From Pseudomonas cremoricolorata (GTDB taxonomy: Bacteria > Pseudomonadota > Gammaproteobacteria > Pseudomonadales > Pseudomonadaceae): 64,000 bases of DNA. The stretch lies in assembly GCF_000759535.1 (NCBI RefSeq), contig NZ_CP009455.1, forward strand, positions 2,480,001-2,544,000, in the 5' to 3' direction. Within the stretch, counting starts at the first letter, position 1; the number at the start of each line of letters is the position of its first letter. This document shows positions 56,777 through 64,000 of this stretch, in pieces. The notes below the pieces were generated by a model that was given only the letters and a program-made list of their open reading frames with translations, had not been told where the DNA came from and made no database searches. The translations under genes were made by a program, and so were the position numbers.

Positions 56777-59418
56777 CAGCGTTTCACCAATCCAGTCAGG
56801 CCGCCTGCAATCAGGGCAGCGGTATCGGCCAATGCCACCAGCGGATCGAGTCCGGCGGGCACTGCCATGTAGCGGGGTTCCCAGTCGGGCTGGAACTTGT
56901 CCTTGAAGCGTCGCAACCCCTGGAAGTTGTAGAGCTGCTCACCGCGCTGGAACACCATCGAACCCAGGCGCTGGGTCAGCGGTGCCCCCCGGCGTGGCTG
57001 CAGTCCGGACAGCGGCACCATGCCCAGGCTGAAGCGCCCGTAGTCATGGCTTTTGTAGTGCAGGATCAGGCCGATCATCATGAACTCCATGGTCGACTTC
57101 GGCGCATCCGGGTGCGCGCGCATCAGGTCCAGACTGGCCAGTTCATTGCTGTGGGTTTCCAGCAGGTTGGCGAAGGCCACCGGGCGGCCCTGAAAACGGA
57201 TCAGGGCGATGCGGAAATGCTTGAGGTAGTCTGGGCTGAAACGACCCAGGGAGAAGCCTTTCTCGCGCACGTTCTTGCCGCTGAGCCAGGCGTCGGAGAT
57301 TTCCTTGAGCGCCTCCATCGGCGCCTGACCCGGCTCATGTACCTCCAGGGCCAAGCCATCACGCCCGCCGCGGTTCCAGGTGTAGCGCAGGTCTTTCATC
57401 TCCTTGCCCTTGGCTTCGAGGTCGAAGCGGCGCAGGTCGACCCGGGCCTCTTCGCCCAGCTTGATCGCGGTCAGGCCGATGTCCATGTAGAACGGCAGGT
57501 TCTCGGCACGCACCTGGTAGAACACCGGGCGCGCGTGGTGCAAATCGCACAGGTCACGGAATTGCCAGATCATCTCGGCACGTTCCTGCGCCGGACCGAT
57601 GGGGTCGTACAATGCCACCAGGCTGCGTCCCCGGCGGGCGTACATGAGAAAAGCGTTGTCGTCAGGATGGAACAACAGCGCCTTGTCACCCGTGAGCGCC
57701 AGACCGCCATCGGGCTGATCGGAGGCCATCAGGATGTTGCTGGCGCGCTGCAGTTCGGCCTGGTCAGGGAGGTGGATGACCGGGCGCGCGGTGCGCAGCA
57801 GCCAGGTGAGCGCGACGATCACCAGCAACACCGCGCTGCCCATGGCTGCACGCAGTGCCCGCGGGGCATCGGCGTCGAGGGTGAACTGCCACCATAGTTG
57901 CGCGTTGTAGGGCACATCCTGGTAGGCGAACAGCAGCAGCCAGATCGAAGCACCGACCGCGCACGCGCTGGCCACTAGGTACACCGGCGAGAACGGCAGC
58001 TCGAGCAACCGGCTTGGGCGATAGAACGAGCGGCGGAACAAGGCCAGCAGAGCGGCGGTGGCGATCAGGATGCAGGCTTCTTCCCAGTCGAAACCTTTGA
58101 GCAGCGACAGCAGCGCACCCAGCAGCAGCAGCACGGTGGTCAGCAGCCAGGCGGCCGAAAGACGTCGACGCAGGCCCTGGGCAAGCAGTAGGCAGAGCAC
58201 GCCGATCAGGCTGGCGCCGAAGTGCGAAGCGTCGATCAACCGGTGCGGCACCAGAAAGCCCATGTGCTCCAGGCGGGTGTCGATCTCAGGCGTGGCGCCG
58301 GAGAACAGCAGCACCACCCCGGACAGAAACACCAGAATCGCCAGTACTGGCGCGGCCAGGCCGGACGCTGCACGGATCGCGTGCTGGGCGAACAGCAGGC
58401 GGCGAGCTTCGTTGATCAGCAGCGCCACACAGGCCAGCAGCAACGGCAGCACGACGTAGATCAGGCGATACAGCAGCAACGCCGCTGCCAGCGGCGCGGC
58501 CCCCAACTGATTGGCGAAAGCGGCCAGCAGGATGGCTTCGAACACGCCCACGCCCCCAGGGACATGGCTGAGCACGCCGGCGGCCAAGGCCAGCAGGTAG
58601 ACCATCAGGAAAGCGCCGAAGGGCGGTGCTTCTGGCAGTAGCAGGTACAGCACGGTAGCGGCGGCTGCAACATCCAGTGCCGTGATGAGCAGCTGTAGCG
58701 CGGCCAGGCGGCCGCTGGGCAAGCGCAGGGTGCGACGACCCAAGGCCACCAGCAGGTTATCCCTGGAAGGTTGCTCGGCCAGGCGCCGGCGATAAAGGCC
58801 TGCGATCAGCACTCCGCTGAGCAGCAGCACCGCCGTGGCGATGCCACCGAGTAACGTCGGCGAAAGGCGCAGTGCCGCCGACGCGGCGCCCAGGTCGCTC
58901 AAGGTCGCCAAGGCTGCCAGCGGCGGCAGCGCACAGCCCAGCGAGAGGCTGGCGAACACCGTCATTCGCGCGACCTCCGCAGCGCTCAGGCCATGCCGAG
59001 CATATAGCCGATACCGCACCGATCCGCCGGACAGCATCGACAGGCCGATGGCATTGCCGATAGCGAATGCGCTCAGGCCGCCCATCACCAGGGTACGTGC
59101 GGGCAGGTGGCAGCCGGCGTAACGCGAAGCTGACCACTCGTAACCCAGCAGGATGACGAAGCCTGCCACCGTCGCCAGCAAGGCGCCTGCCAGGGCGCTG
59201 GTCGGCACACTGAGCATGGCGTCATGCAGGGCATAGATATCCAGCTCGCTGAGCAGGTGTCGGCAAGCGACCAGTGCCATGGCGAACAGCACCAGGGTCA
59301 GTGCCAGGCCCAGCGGTTGGCGGTACTTGCTCAGCCGTTCCAGCCACGGCAGACGCTGGGCAGCGGCCGGTAATGCCGCAGTCAGCGGCGTCGGCGATTC
59401 TGGAGTAGGGGAGGTCAT
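56776..59418 (-). CDS. mprF: Aminoacyl-phosphatidylglycerol synthase/flippase MprF
   Basis: The 880-residue protein has about fourteen hydrophobic segments in the N-terminal two thirds (flippase) and a C-terminal soluble DUF2156 synthase domain from about residue 540, with DPIGPAQERAEMIWQFRDLC and FEGRP-like GRPVAFANLLET. It transfers an amino acid from aminoacyl-tRNA to phosphatidylglycerol and moves the product outward, reducing the negative surface charge. In Pseudomonas the lipid is usually alanyl-PG; here alanyl versus lysyl cannot be told from sequence. It is the first gene of the mprF-acvB operon. Confidence 0.92.
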   Translation of the reverse strand: MTSPTPESPTPLTAALPAAAQRLPWLERLSKYRQPLGLALTLVLFAMALVACRHLLSELDIYALHDAMLSVPTSALAGALLATVAGFVILLGYEWSASRYAGCHLPARTLVMGGLSAFAIGNAIGLSMLSGGSVRYRLYARHGLSAAEVARMTVFASLSLGCALPPLAALATLSDLGAASAALRLSPTLLGGIATAVLLLSGVLIAGLYRRRLAEQPSRDNLLVALGRRTLRLPSGRLAALQLLITALDVAAAATVLYLLLPEAPPFGAFLMVYLLALAAGVLSHVPGGVGVFEAILLAAFANQLGAAPLAAALLLYRLIYVVLPLLLACVALLINEARRLLFAQHAIRAASGLAAPVLAILVFLSGVVLLFSGATPEIDTRLEHMGFLVPHRLIDASHFGASLIGVLCLLLAQGLRRRLSAAWLLTTVLLLLGALLSLLKGFDWEEACILIATAALLALFRRSFYRPSRLLELPFSPVYLVASACAVGASIWLLLFAYQDVPYNAQLWWQFTLDADAPRALRAAMGSAVLLVIVALTWLLRTARPVIHLPDQAELQRASNILMASDQPDGGLALTGDKALLFHPDDNAFLMYARRGRSLVALYDPIGPAQERAEMIWQFRDLCDLHHARPVFYQVRAENLPFYMDIGLTAIKLGEEARVDLRRFDLEAKGKEMKDLRYTWNRGGRDGLALEVHEPGQAPMEALKEISDAWLSGKNVREKGFSLGRFSPDYLKHFRIALIRFQGRPVAFANLLETHSNELASLDLMRAHPDAPKSTMEFMMIGLILHYKSHDYGRFSLGMVPLSGLQPRRGAPLTQRLGSMVFQRGEQLYNFQGLRRFKDKFQPDWEPRYMAVPAGLDPLVALADTAALIAGGLTGLVKR

Positions 59419-59635
59419 GAGTTGCCTCGTGCAGAGCGCGCGAGTGGGGGGCGTGGTGCGGCCAAGTGAAAGTCCCTTTGAAAAAGTATCCAGATACTAC
59501 TCCGGCTCTAAGTCGGCAGCGTTAAAGATAGTTCATTCAAAGGAGGGTGCCGCTCGCGGGTTGAGGCTTTATGGAGCGGCCACAACGAAAAGCCCCGCAC
59601 TGTCTTGCGACAGGCGGGGCTTGTTCTGACGAATA
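59419..59635. promoter_or_regulatory. mprF upstream region with inverted repeat
   Basis: The 217 bases between mprF and the first tRNA gene contain the inverted repeat AGTATC-CA-GATACT at 59485-59498, 67-80 bases before the mprF start, a possible operator. The tRNA1 terminator occupies 59586-59622. No ORF is supported. Confidence 0.4.
59586..59622 (-). terminator. Terminator of first initiator tRNA gene
   Basis: AAGCCCCGC and GCGGGGCTT form the outer stem, with an inner CTGTC/GACAG stem and a TTGC loop; in the minus direction it ends in a T-run (AAAA at 59587-59590 on the plus strand). Confidence 0.85.
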
Positions 59636-59712
<77 letters not shown>

Positions 59713-59724
59713 TCAGAGGGGCGC

Positions 59725-59752
59725 ATTCTACGGATTCGTGTGCGCTTGTCAA
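59725..59752 (-). promoter_or_regulatory. Promoter of tRNA-fMet copy 1
   Basis: On the minus strand TTGACA (59752-59747), 16 bases, TAGAAT (59730-59725): a near-consensus sigma-70 promoter about 13 bases before the tRNA. Confidence 0.9.
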
Positions 59753-59810
59753 ACGCTTTCCTCGCAGATGCTATCAAGTGGTGCTTTAGACAGTTGCCTA
59801 CCCACAAAAG

Positions 59811-59839
59811 AAAAGGCCACTGCATGAGCAGTGGCCTTT
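59811..59839 (-). terminator. Terminator of second initiator tRNA gene
   Basis: AAAAGGCCACTGC and GCAGTGGCCTTT pair around ATGA; the minus strand ends in a T-run. Confidence 0.88.
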
Positions 59840-59846
59840 CAATATT

Positions 59847-59923
<77 letters not shown>

Positions 59924-59935
59924 TCTGTGGGGCGC

Positions 59936-59963
59936 ATTCTACAGATGTTCAGCGCACTGGCAA
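59936..59963 (-). promoter_or_regulatory. Promoter of tRNA-fMet copy 2
   Basis: On the minus strand TTGCCA (59963-59958), 16 bases, TAGAAT (59941-59936). The -35 is weaker than those of copies 1 and 3. Confidence 0.85.
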
Positions 59964-60005
59964 GATTTATTTGCTTGATTTAACAAGCGTTTTCGCCGAG
60001 AGCAT

Positions 60006-60038
60006 AAAAAAGGCCACTGCATGTGCAGTGGCCTTTTT
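60006..60038 (-). terminator. Terminator of third initiator tRNA gene
   Basis: AAAAAGGCCACTGC and GCAGTGGCCTTTTT pair around ATGT with A/T flanks, nearly the same sequence as the copy-2 terminator, which suggests the tRNA plus terminator unit was duplicated. Confidence 0.9.
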
Positions 60039-60045
60039 CTGAATC

Positions 60046-60122
<77 letters not shown>

Positions 60123-60135
60123 CCTGTGAGATCGA

Positions 60136-60163
60136 ATTGTACGGATATCTTTCCCCGTGTCAA
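60136..60163 (-). promoter_or_regulatory. Promoter of tRNA-fMet copy 3
   Basis: On the minus strand TTGACA (60163-60158), 16 bases, TACAAT (60141-60136): the best promoter of the three. Confidence 0.9.
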
Positions 60164-60291
60164 GCAATTTCCCTGGAAAACCCTTTCTCCGTCAGGCTGT
60201 TAGCCGTGTCGTCTAACGCTTGCGCAGCGTGCCTGGCAGTGTGCTCAGGTGTTTGAAGCGCTGGTGTGGCAAATGGCCCCTGAGCTAGTAT

Positions 60292-60307
60292 CTGTATGAA
60301 TTTACAG
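60292..60307 (+). promoter_or_regulatory. LexA (SOS) box of dinB
   Basis: CTGTATGAATTTACAG fits the CTG-N10-CAG LexA operator and lies 16 bases upstream of the dinB start, so polymerase IV should be damage-inducible. It also confirms that the ATG at 60323, not the open frame from 60296, is the start. Confidence 0.9.
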
Positions 60308-60322
60308 TGTCGGTTGTCATCC

Positions 60323-61390
60323 ATGTCTCTGCGCAAGATCATCCATGTCGACTGTGACTGCTTTTATGCAGCCATCGAGATGCGCGACGATCCTAAGCTC
60401 GCCGGTCGCCCCATGGCGGTGGGCGGCTCGGCCGATCGCCGCGGGGTGATTGCCACCTGCAACTATGAAGCTCGGGCATATGGCGTGCGCTCGGCCATGT
60501 CTTCCCGGCACGCCCACAAGTTGTGTCCCGACCTGATCATCGTCAAGCCGCGCTTCGAGGCCTACCGCGAGGCGTCCCGCGAGATCCAGCAGATTTTTCG
60601 CGATTACACCGACCTCATCGAGCCGTTGTCGCTGGACGAGGCTTATCTGGATGTGACCGACAGCCAGTGGTTCGCCGGCAGTGCCACGCGCATTGCCGAA
60701 GATATCCGTCGGCGTGTCTCGCAGACCTTGCACATCACGGTGTCGGCCGGCGTAGCGCCGAACAAGTTCCTGGCCAAGATCGCCAGTGACTGGCGCAAGC
60801 CCAATGGGCTGTTCGTGATTACGCCCGGTGAGGTCGAGGCGTTCGTGGCCGCGCTGCCAGTCGCGCGTCTGCACGGTGTCGGCAAGGTGACCGCAGACAA
60901 GCTCAGTCGCCTGGGTATCGATACCTGTTCGGATTTGCGTGAGTGGACGCGGCTGGCGTTGGTGCGTGAATTCGGCAGCTTCGGCGAGCGGCTGTGGGGG
61001 CTGGCGCGGGGAATCGATGATCGCGTCGTACACAGCGACAGCAGGCGGCAATCGGTCAGTGTGGAGAATACGTACGATACCGACCTGCCAGACCTGGCCA
61101 GTTGCCTGGCGCGACTGCCTGAACTGCTCGACAGCCTCAACGAGCGTATTGCGCGAATGGACAGCAGCTATCGGCCAAGCAAGCCGTTCGTCAAGGTCAA
61201 GTTCCACGACTTCAGCCAGACCACCTTGGAACAGGCCAATGCCGGTCGCGACTTGCACAGCTACCAGCAGTTGCTCAGCCAGGCGTTCGCCCGCGGCTCT
61301 AAGCCGGTGCGCCTGTTGGGGGTGGGGGTCAGGTTGCAGGATTTGCGCGGTGCCCATGAACAGCTGGACCTGTTCACCGACCTTATGTAA
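60323..61390 (+). CDS. dinB: DNA polymerase IV
   Basis: The 355-residue Y-family polymerase begins MSLRKIIHVDCDCFYAAIEM (first metal Asp) and has the second catalytic motif SLDEAYLDVTDS (about 102-113), the HhH region GVGKVTADKLSRLGI, and a C-terminal beta-clamp-binding QLDLF. It performs mutagenic or bypass synthesis during SOS. A longer frame upstream overlaps the LexA box. It converges on the lipoprotein gene, 42 bases away. Confidence 0.96.
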   Translation: MSLRKIIHVDCDCFYAAIEMRDDPKLAGRPMAVGGSADRRGVIATCNYEARAYGVRSAMSSRHAHKLCPDLIIVKPRFEAYREASREIQQIFRDYTDLIEPLSLDEAYLDVTDSQWFAGSATRIAEDIRRRVSQTLHITVSAGVAPNKFLAKIASDWRKPNGLFVITPGEVEAFVAALPVARLHGVGKVTADKLSRLGIDTCSDLREWTRLALVREFGSFGERLWGLARGIDDRVVHSDSRRQSVSVENTYDTDLPDLASCLARLPELLDSLNERIARMDSSYRPSKPFVKVKFHDFSQTTLEQANAGRDLHSYQQLLSQAFARGSKPVRLLGVGVRLQDLRGAHEQLDLFTDLM

Positions 61391-61397
61391 GCCAGCG

Positions 61398-61420
61398 AGG
61401 GCTGCATCGCTGCAACCCTG
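61398..61420. terminator. Possible hairpin between dinB and the lipoprotein gene
   Basis: AGGGCTGCA and TGCAACCCT pair with one mismatch around TCGC between the convergent genes. It lacks a T-run, so it is only a weak candidate. Confidence 0.35.
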
Positions 61421-61432
61421 CTTGTCATTCAG

Positions 61433-62407
61433 CTACTGTGCGCCGGGATCGGCGACCAGGCGGCCTGTCTGCTTTGCCAGTGTGCGAACGAATTCGCTCT
61501 GCAGTTCCGGGTCGTTGCGGGTCAGCTCGATCAGGCTCTGCTCCAACTCGCTGGCTTCTTCTTCCAGGCCAAGCTCGGAGAGCCTTTTGACCCGGTGTAC
61601 CCATTGACCCACGTCGTCGTCTTCGAGGTCGTCGAAGATCAGCTCATGTGCCTCGCGCAGCTTGCCGCGCAGGCCGCTGCTGACCAGCAGGCTGGCATCG
61701 CCGCGTACGCCGTTGTCTTCATCGAACACCTGCAGGTGCAAGGTGCCGACCTGATTGAGGTTCTGCTCCGAGAACGGGCTGTCCAGCAGGTTAAGGCGCA
61801 GGATGCCTGCACGGTCGGTGGTCAGCGCGTGGGTCGTCTTGCCCGCCTTGACGTCCACCAGACGCTCGCTCCACGGCAGGCGAGTGAACTCTTCGCGCTG
61901 ATCCTTGCGCACCTCGCTGATACCGGCCAGGTTTTGTTGCGCGCGGCCGTTGGACTGCACGTTCATGAACGGGTTGACGCCAGCGATGCCATATTCGAGC
62001 CAGTCGTGGGTCACGCTTTCGGGCAGGTTGCCCAGAGCGATCACGTTGACGACGTTGGCGCCGACCCCAGCGACGATGGCCACCGCGCCCAGCGGAATCT
62101 CATAGAGTTCGCGCCAGGGTTGGTAGGGCGTATAGCGATCATAGCGGCGGGTCACCTCGAACTCGGTGACTTCGAAACGCTTCTGCTCGCTGACCCGCAC
62201 CCGTCTCTGGGGCAATTCCAGGACCTTGGGCTCACCCACGTCGATCTGCAGGCTGTGCTCGAGCAGCTTGCGCTCGACACGTTCCTCGTGTTCGCTGCGC
62301 TGCGACATCTGGTTGGCGCAGCCACTGAGCAGCAGCGCACCGCTGAGCGCGGCACCGCCAACGGCGGCCCGGCTCAGGTTGAAGGTACTTCGCTTGAACA
62401 TGTTCAC
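61433..62407 (-). CDS. Unknown lipoprotein
   Basis: The 324-residue protein (GTG start; an ATG two codons later is the alternative) has a lipoprotein signal with the lipobox LLSGC, cysteine at residue 30. The mature part shows one hydrophobic stretch (IPLGAVAIVAGVGANVVNVI, about 105-124) and a C-terminal helical region rich in acidic residues (DDLEDDDVGQWVHRVKRLSE). I do not recognise the family. It lies directly downstream of proS on the same strand (14 bases), so it is probably co-transcribed with it. Confidence 0.75.
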   Translation of the reverse strand: MNMFKRSTFNLSRAAVGGAALSGALLLSGCANQMSQRSEHEERVERKLLEHSLQIDVGEPKVLELPQRRVRVSEQKRFEVTEFEVTRRYDRYTPYQPWRELYEIPLGAVAIVAGVGANVVNVIALGNLPESVTHDWLEYGIAGVNPFMNVQSNGRAQQNLAGISEVRKDQREEFTRLPWSERLVDVKAGKTTHALTTDRAGILRLNLLDSPFSEQNLNQVGTLHLQVFDEDNGVRGDASLLVSSGLRGKLREAHELIFDDLEDDDVGQWVHRVKRLSELGLEEEASELEQSLIELTRNDPELQSEFVRTLAKQTGRLVADPGAQ

Positions 62408-62421
62408 TCGAGCATTGGTTA

Positions 62422-64000
62422 TCAGCGGCGAATGCGCGCTTGCAGGAAGGTCAGCACTTCGTTGACGGCCAGCGGTTGGGCGTCCTGTTCGGTACGGTGC
62501 TTGTACTCCAGGTTGCCTTCGGCCAGCGAGCGATCGCTGATGACGATGCGGTGTGGAATACCGATCAGCTCCATATCGGCGAACTTGATCCCGGGACTGG
62601 TTTTCTTGTCGCGGTCGTCGAGCAGAACGTCGAAACCAGCAGCCGTCAGTTCGGCGTAGAGCTTGTCGGTGGCTTCGCGAACGGCGTCGGTCTCATAGCG
62701 CAGTGGCACCAGGGCGATCTGGAACGGCGCCAGGGCATCGTTCCAGATGATGCCTTTGTCGTCATGGCTCTGCTCGATGGCGGCGGCGACCACGCGGGAT
62801 ACGCCAATGCCGTAGCAGCCCATGGACAGCACCACCGGCTTGCCGTTTTCACCCAGCACCTGGCACTTGAGCGATTCGCTGTACTTGGTGCCGAGTTGGA
62901 AAATATGCCCCACTTCGATGCCGCGCTTGATGACCAGGGTGCCTTGACCATCCGGGCTTGGGTCGCCTTCGACCACGTTGCGCAGGTCAGCCACCTGCGG
63001 AACCGGAAGGTCACGCTCCCAGTTGACGCCGAAGTAGTGCTTGTCGTCGATGTTGGCGCCGACGCCGAAGTCGCTCATCAGGGCCACCGAGCGGTCGATG
63101 ATGCACTCGAGCGGCAGATTCAGCGGGCCCAGCGAGCCTGCACCGGCACCGATGGCCTGGCGCAGATCGTCTTCGGTGGCCATGACCAGCGGCTCGGCGA
63201 CCTGCTCGAGCTTGACCGCCTTGATTTCGTTGAGCTCATGGTCGCCGCGAATGATCAGGGCGACCAGCTTGCCTTCTTCGGCGCCGCGCACGATCAGGGT
63301 CTTGACCGTCTTCTCGATCGGCAGGCCGTGTTGCTCGACCAGTTGGGCGATGGTCTTGGCGTTCGGCGTGTCGACCAGGCGCAGCTCTTCGGTAGGCGCG
63401 GGGCGCACACTTTCCCGTGGGATGGCTTCGGCCTTCTCGATGTTTGCCGCGTAATCGGAGCTGTCACTGAAAATCACATCGTCTTCGCCGGAAGAGGCAA
63501 GGACGTGGAATTCGTGGGAGTAGCTGCCGCCGATGGAGCCGGTGTCGGCTTGCACGGGACGGAAGTCCAGGCCCAGGCGGGTGAACACGTTGGTGTAGGC
63601 CTGGTGCATGCGGTCGTAGGTTTCCTGCAGGGAAGCCTGATCGGCATGGAAGGAATAGGCATCCTTCATGATGAACTCGCGACCACGCATCAGGCCGAAA
63701 CGCGGGCGGATTTCGTCGCGGAACTTGGTCTGGATCTGGTACAGGTTCAGCGGCAACTGCTTATAGCTGGACAGCTCGTTGCGAGCGAGGTCGGTGATGA
63801 CCTCCTCGTGGGTCGGGCCGACGCAGAATTCGCGGTTGTGGCGGTCTTTGACGCGCAGCAGTTCGGGGCCGTATTGCTCCCAGCGACCGGACTCCTGCCA
63901 CAGCTCAGCGGGTTGGATGCTTGGCATCAGCACTTCCAGGGCGCCGGCGGCATTCATTTCCTCGCGCACCACGTTCTCGACCTTGCGCATCACCCGCAGG
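62422..64000 (-). CDS. proS: Prolyl-tRNA synthetase, C-terminal part
   Basis: About 526 codons are visible and the N-terminal ~45 residues lie beyond the right edge. Class II motif 2 ([23 protein letters not shown], shown as [18 protein letters not shown]), an inserted YbaK-like editing domain (about 225-380 of the full protein, [20 protein letters not shown] region), motif 3 ([19 protein letters not shown]) and a C-terminal anticodon-binding domain mark the bacterial-type ProRS. It charges tRNA-Pro and edits Ala-tRNA-Pro. Confidence 0.96.
   Translation of the reverse strand, partial: LRVMRKVENVVREEMNAAGALEVLMPSIQPAELWQESGRWEQYGPELLRVKDRHNREFCVGPTHEEVITDLARNELSSYKQLPLNLYQIQTKFRDEIRPRFGLMRGREFIMKDAYSFHADQASLQETYDRMHQAYTNVFTRLGLDFRPVQADTGSIGGSYSHEFHVLASSGEDDVIFSDSSDYAANIEKAEAIPRESVRPAPTEELRLVDTPNAKTIAQLVEQHGLPIEKTVKTLIVRGAEEGKLVALIIRGDHELNEIKAVKLEQVAEPLVMATEDDLRQAIGAGAGSLGPLNLPLECIIDRSVALMSDFGVGANIDDKHYFGVNWERDLPVPQVADLRNVVEGDPSPDGQGTLVIKRGIEVGHIFQLGTKYSESLKCQVLGENGKPVVLSMGCYGIGVSRVVAAAIEQSHDDKGIIWNDALAPFQIALVPLRYETDAVREATDKLYAELTAAGFDVLLDDRDKKTSPGIKFADMELIGIPHRIVISDRSLAEGNLEYKHRTEQDAQPLAVNEVLTFLQARIRR

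Overview
The window is a high-GC gammaproteobacterial chromosome segment that reads as Pseudomonas, most likely the P. putida/P. fluorescens side of the genus. The gene order glnD-map-rpsB-tsf-pyrH-frr-uppS-cdsA-dxr-rseP-bamA-skp-lpxD-fabZ-lpxA-lpxB-rnhB-dnaE-accA-tilS-pyrG-eno-ftsB-ispD-adhC-fghA-ispF-truD-surE-pcm-nlpD-rpoS-rsmZ-fdxA-mutS-pncC-recA-recX is the classic Pseudomonas order. RsmZ next to rpoS, finR beside fpr, and an aminoacyl-phosphatidylglycerol synthase/hydrolase pair all support the genus. These family and synteny statements come from memory, not from a search.

Layout. 1-3762 (minus): partial dapC, glnD and map. 4101-18664 (plus): a long run of translation and envelope genes. 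It starts with rpsB behind a structured leader, then tsf, then pyrH-frr-uppS-cdsA-dxr-rseP with overlapping or near-touching ends, then outer-membrane assembly (bamA, skp) and lipid A synthesis (lpxD, fabZ, lpxA, lpxB). 18795-28176: dnaE, accA, tilS, pyrG, eno; kdsA, expected between pyrG and eno, is absent. 28334-35345: ftsB, ispD, a formaldehyde-detoxification pair with its divergent LysR regulator, then ispF-truD-surE-pcm with overlapping ends. 35556-38321: nlpD, rpoS, the sRNA RsmZ and fdxA. 38462-43347: mutS, pncC, LexA-controlled recA, recX.

43352-53186: smaller genes, namely a LOG-family protein, a small secreted protein, a DTW tRNA-modification enzyme, the orphan regulator ErdR, dgkA, the finR/fpr superoxide-response pair, trmO, a DUF1456 protein, an RsuA/RluF-like protein with a substituted catalytic residue, a YjaB-like acetyltransferase and rimO. 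53528-64000: kup, the acvB/virJ-mprF operon, three separately transcribed initiator tRNA genes, LexA-controlled dinB, an unknown lipoprotein and partial proS.

Functionally the window is core housekeeping: translation, envelope and isoprenoid synthesis, replication/repair, and stress or stationary-phase control (RpoS, the Gac/Rsm RNA, LexA boxes, FinR). I see no CRISPR array, insertion sequence, prophage, integron or dedicated defence system. The mutS-pncC junction, where many relatives carry phage-tail bacteriocin or prophage genes, is empty. Nothing here looks like a whole new system. The items most worth a second look are the missing kdsA, the Asp-to-Glu change in the pseudouridine-synthase homologue, the mutually exclusive hairpins in the rpsB leader, the hairpin abutting the ispF start codon, and the G8 tract in rseP.
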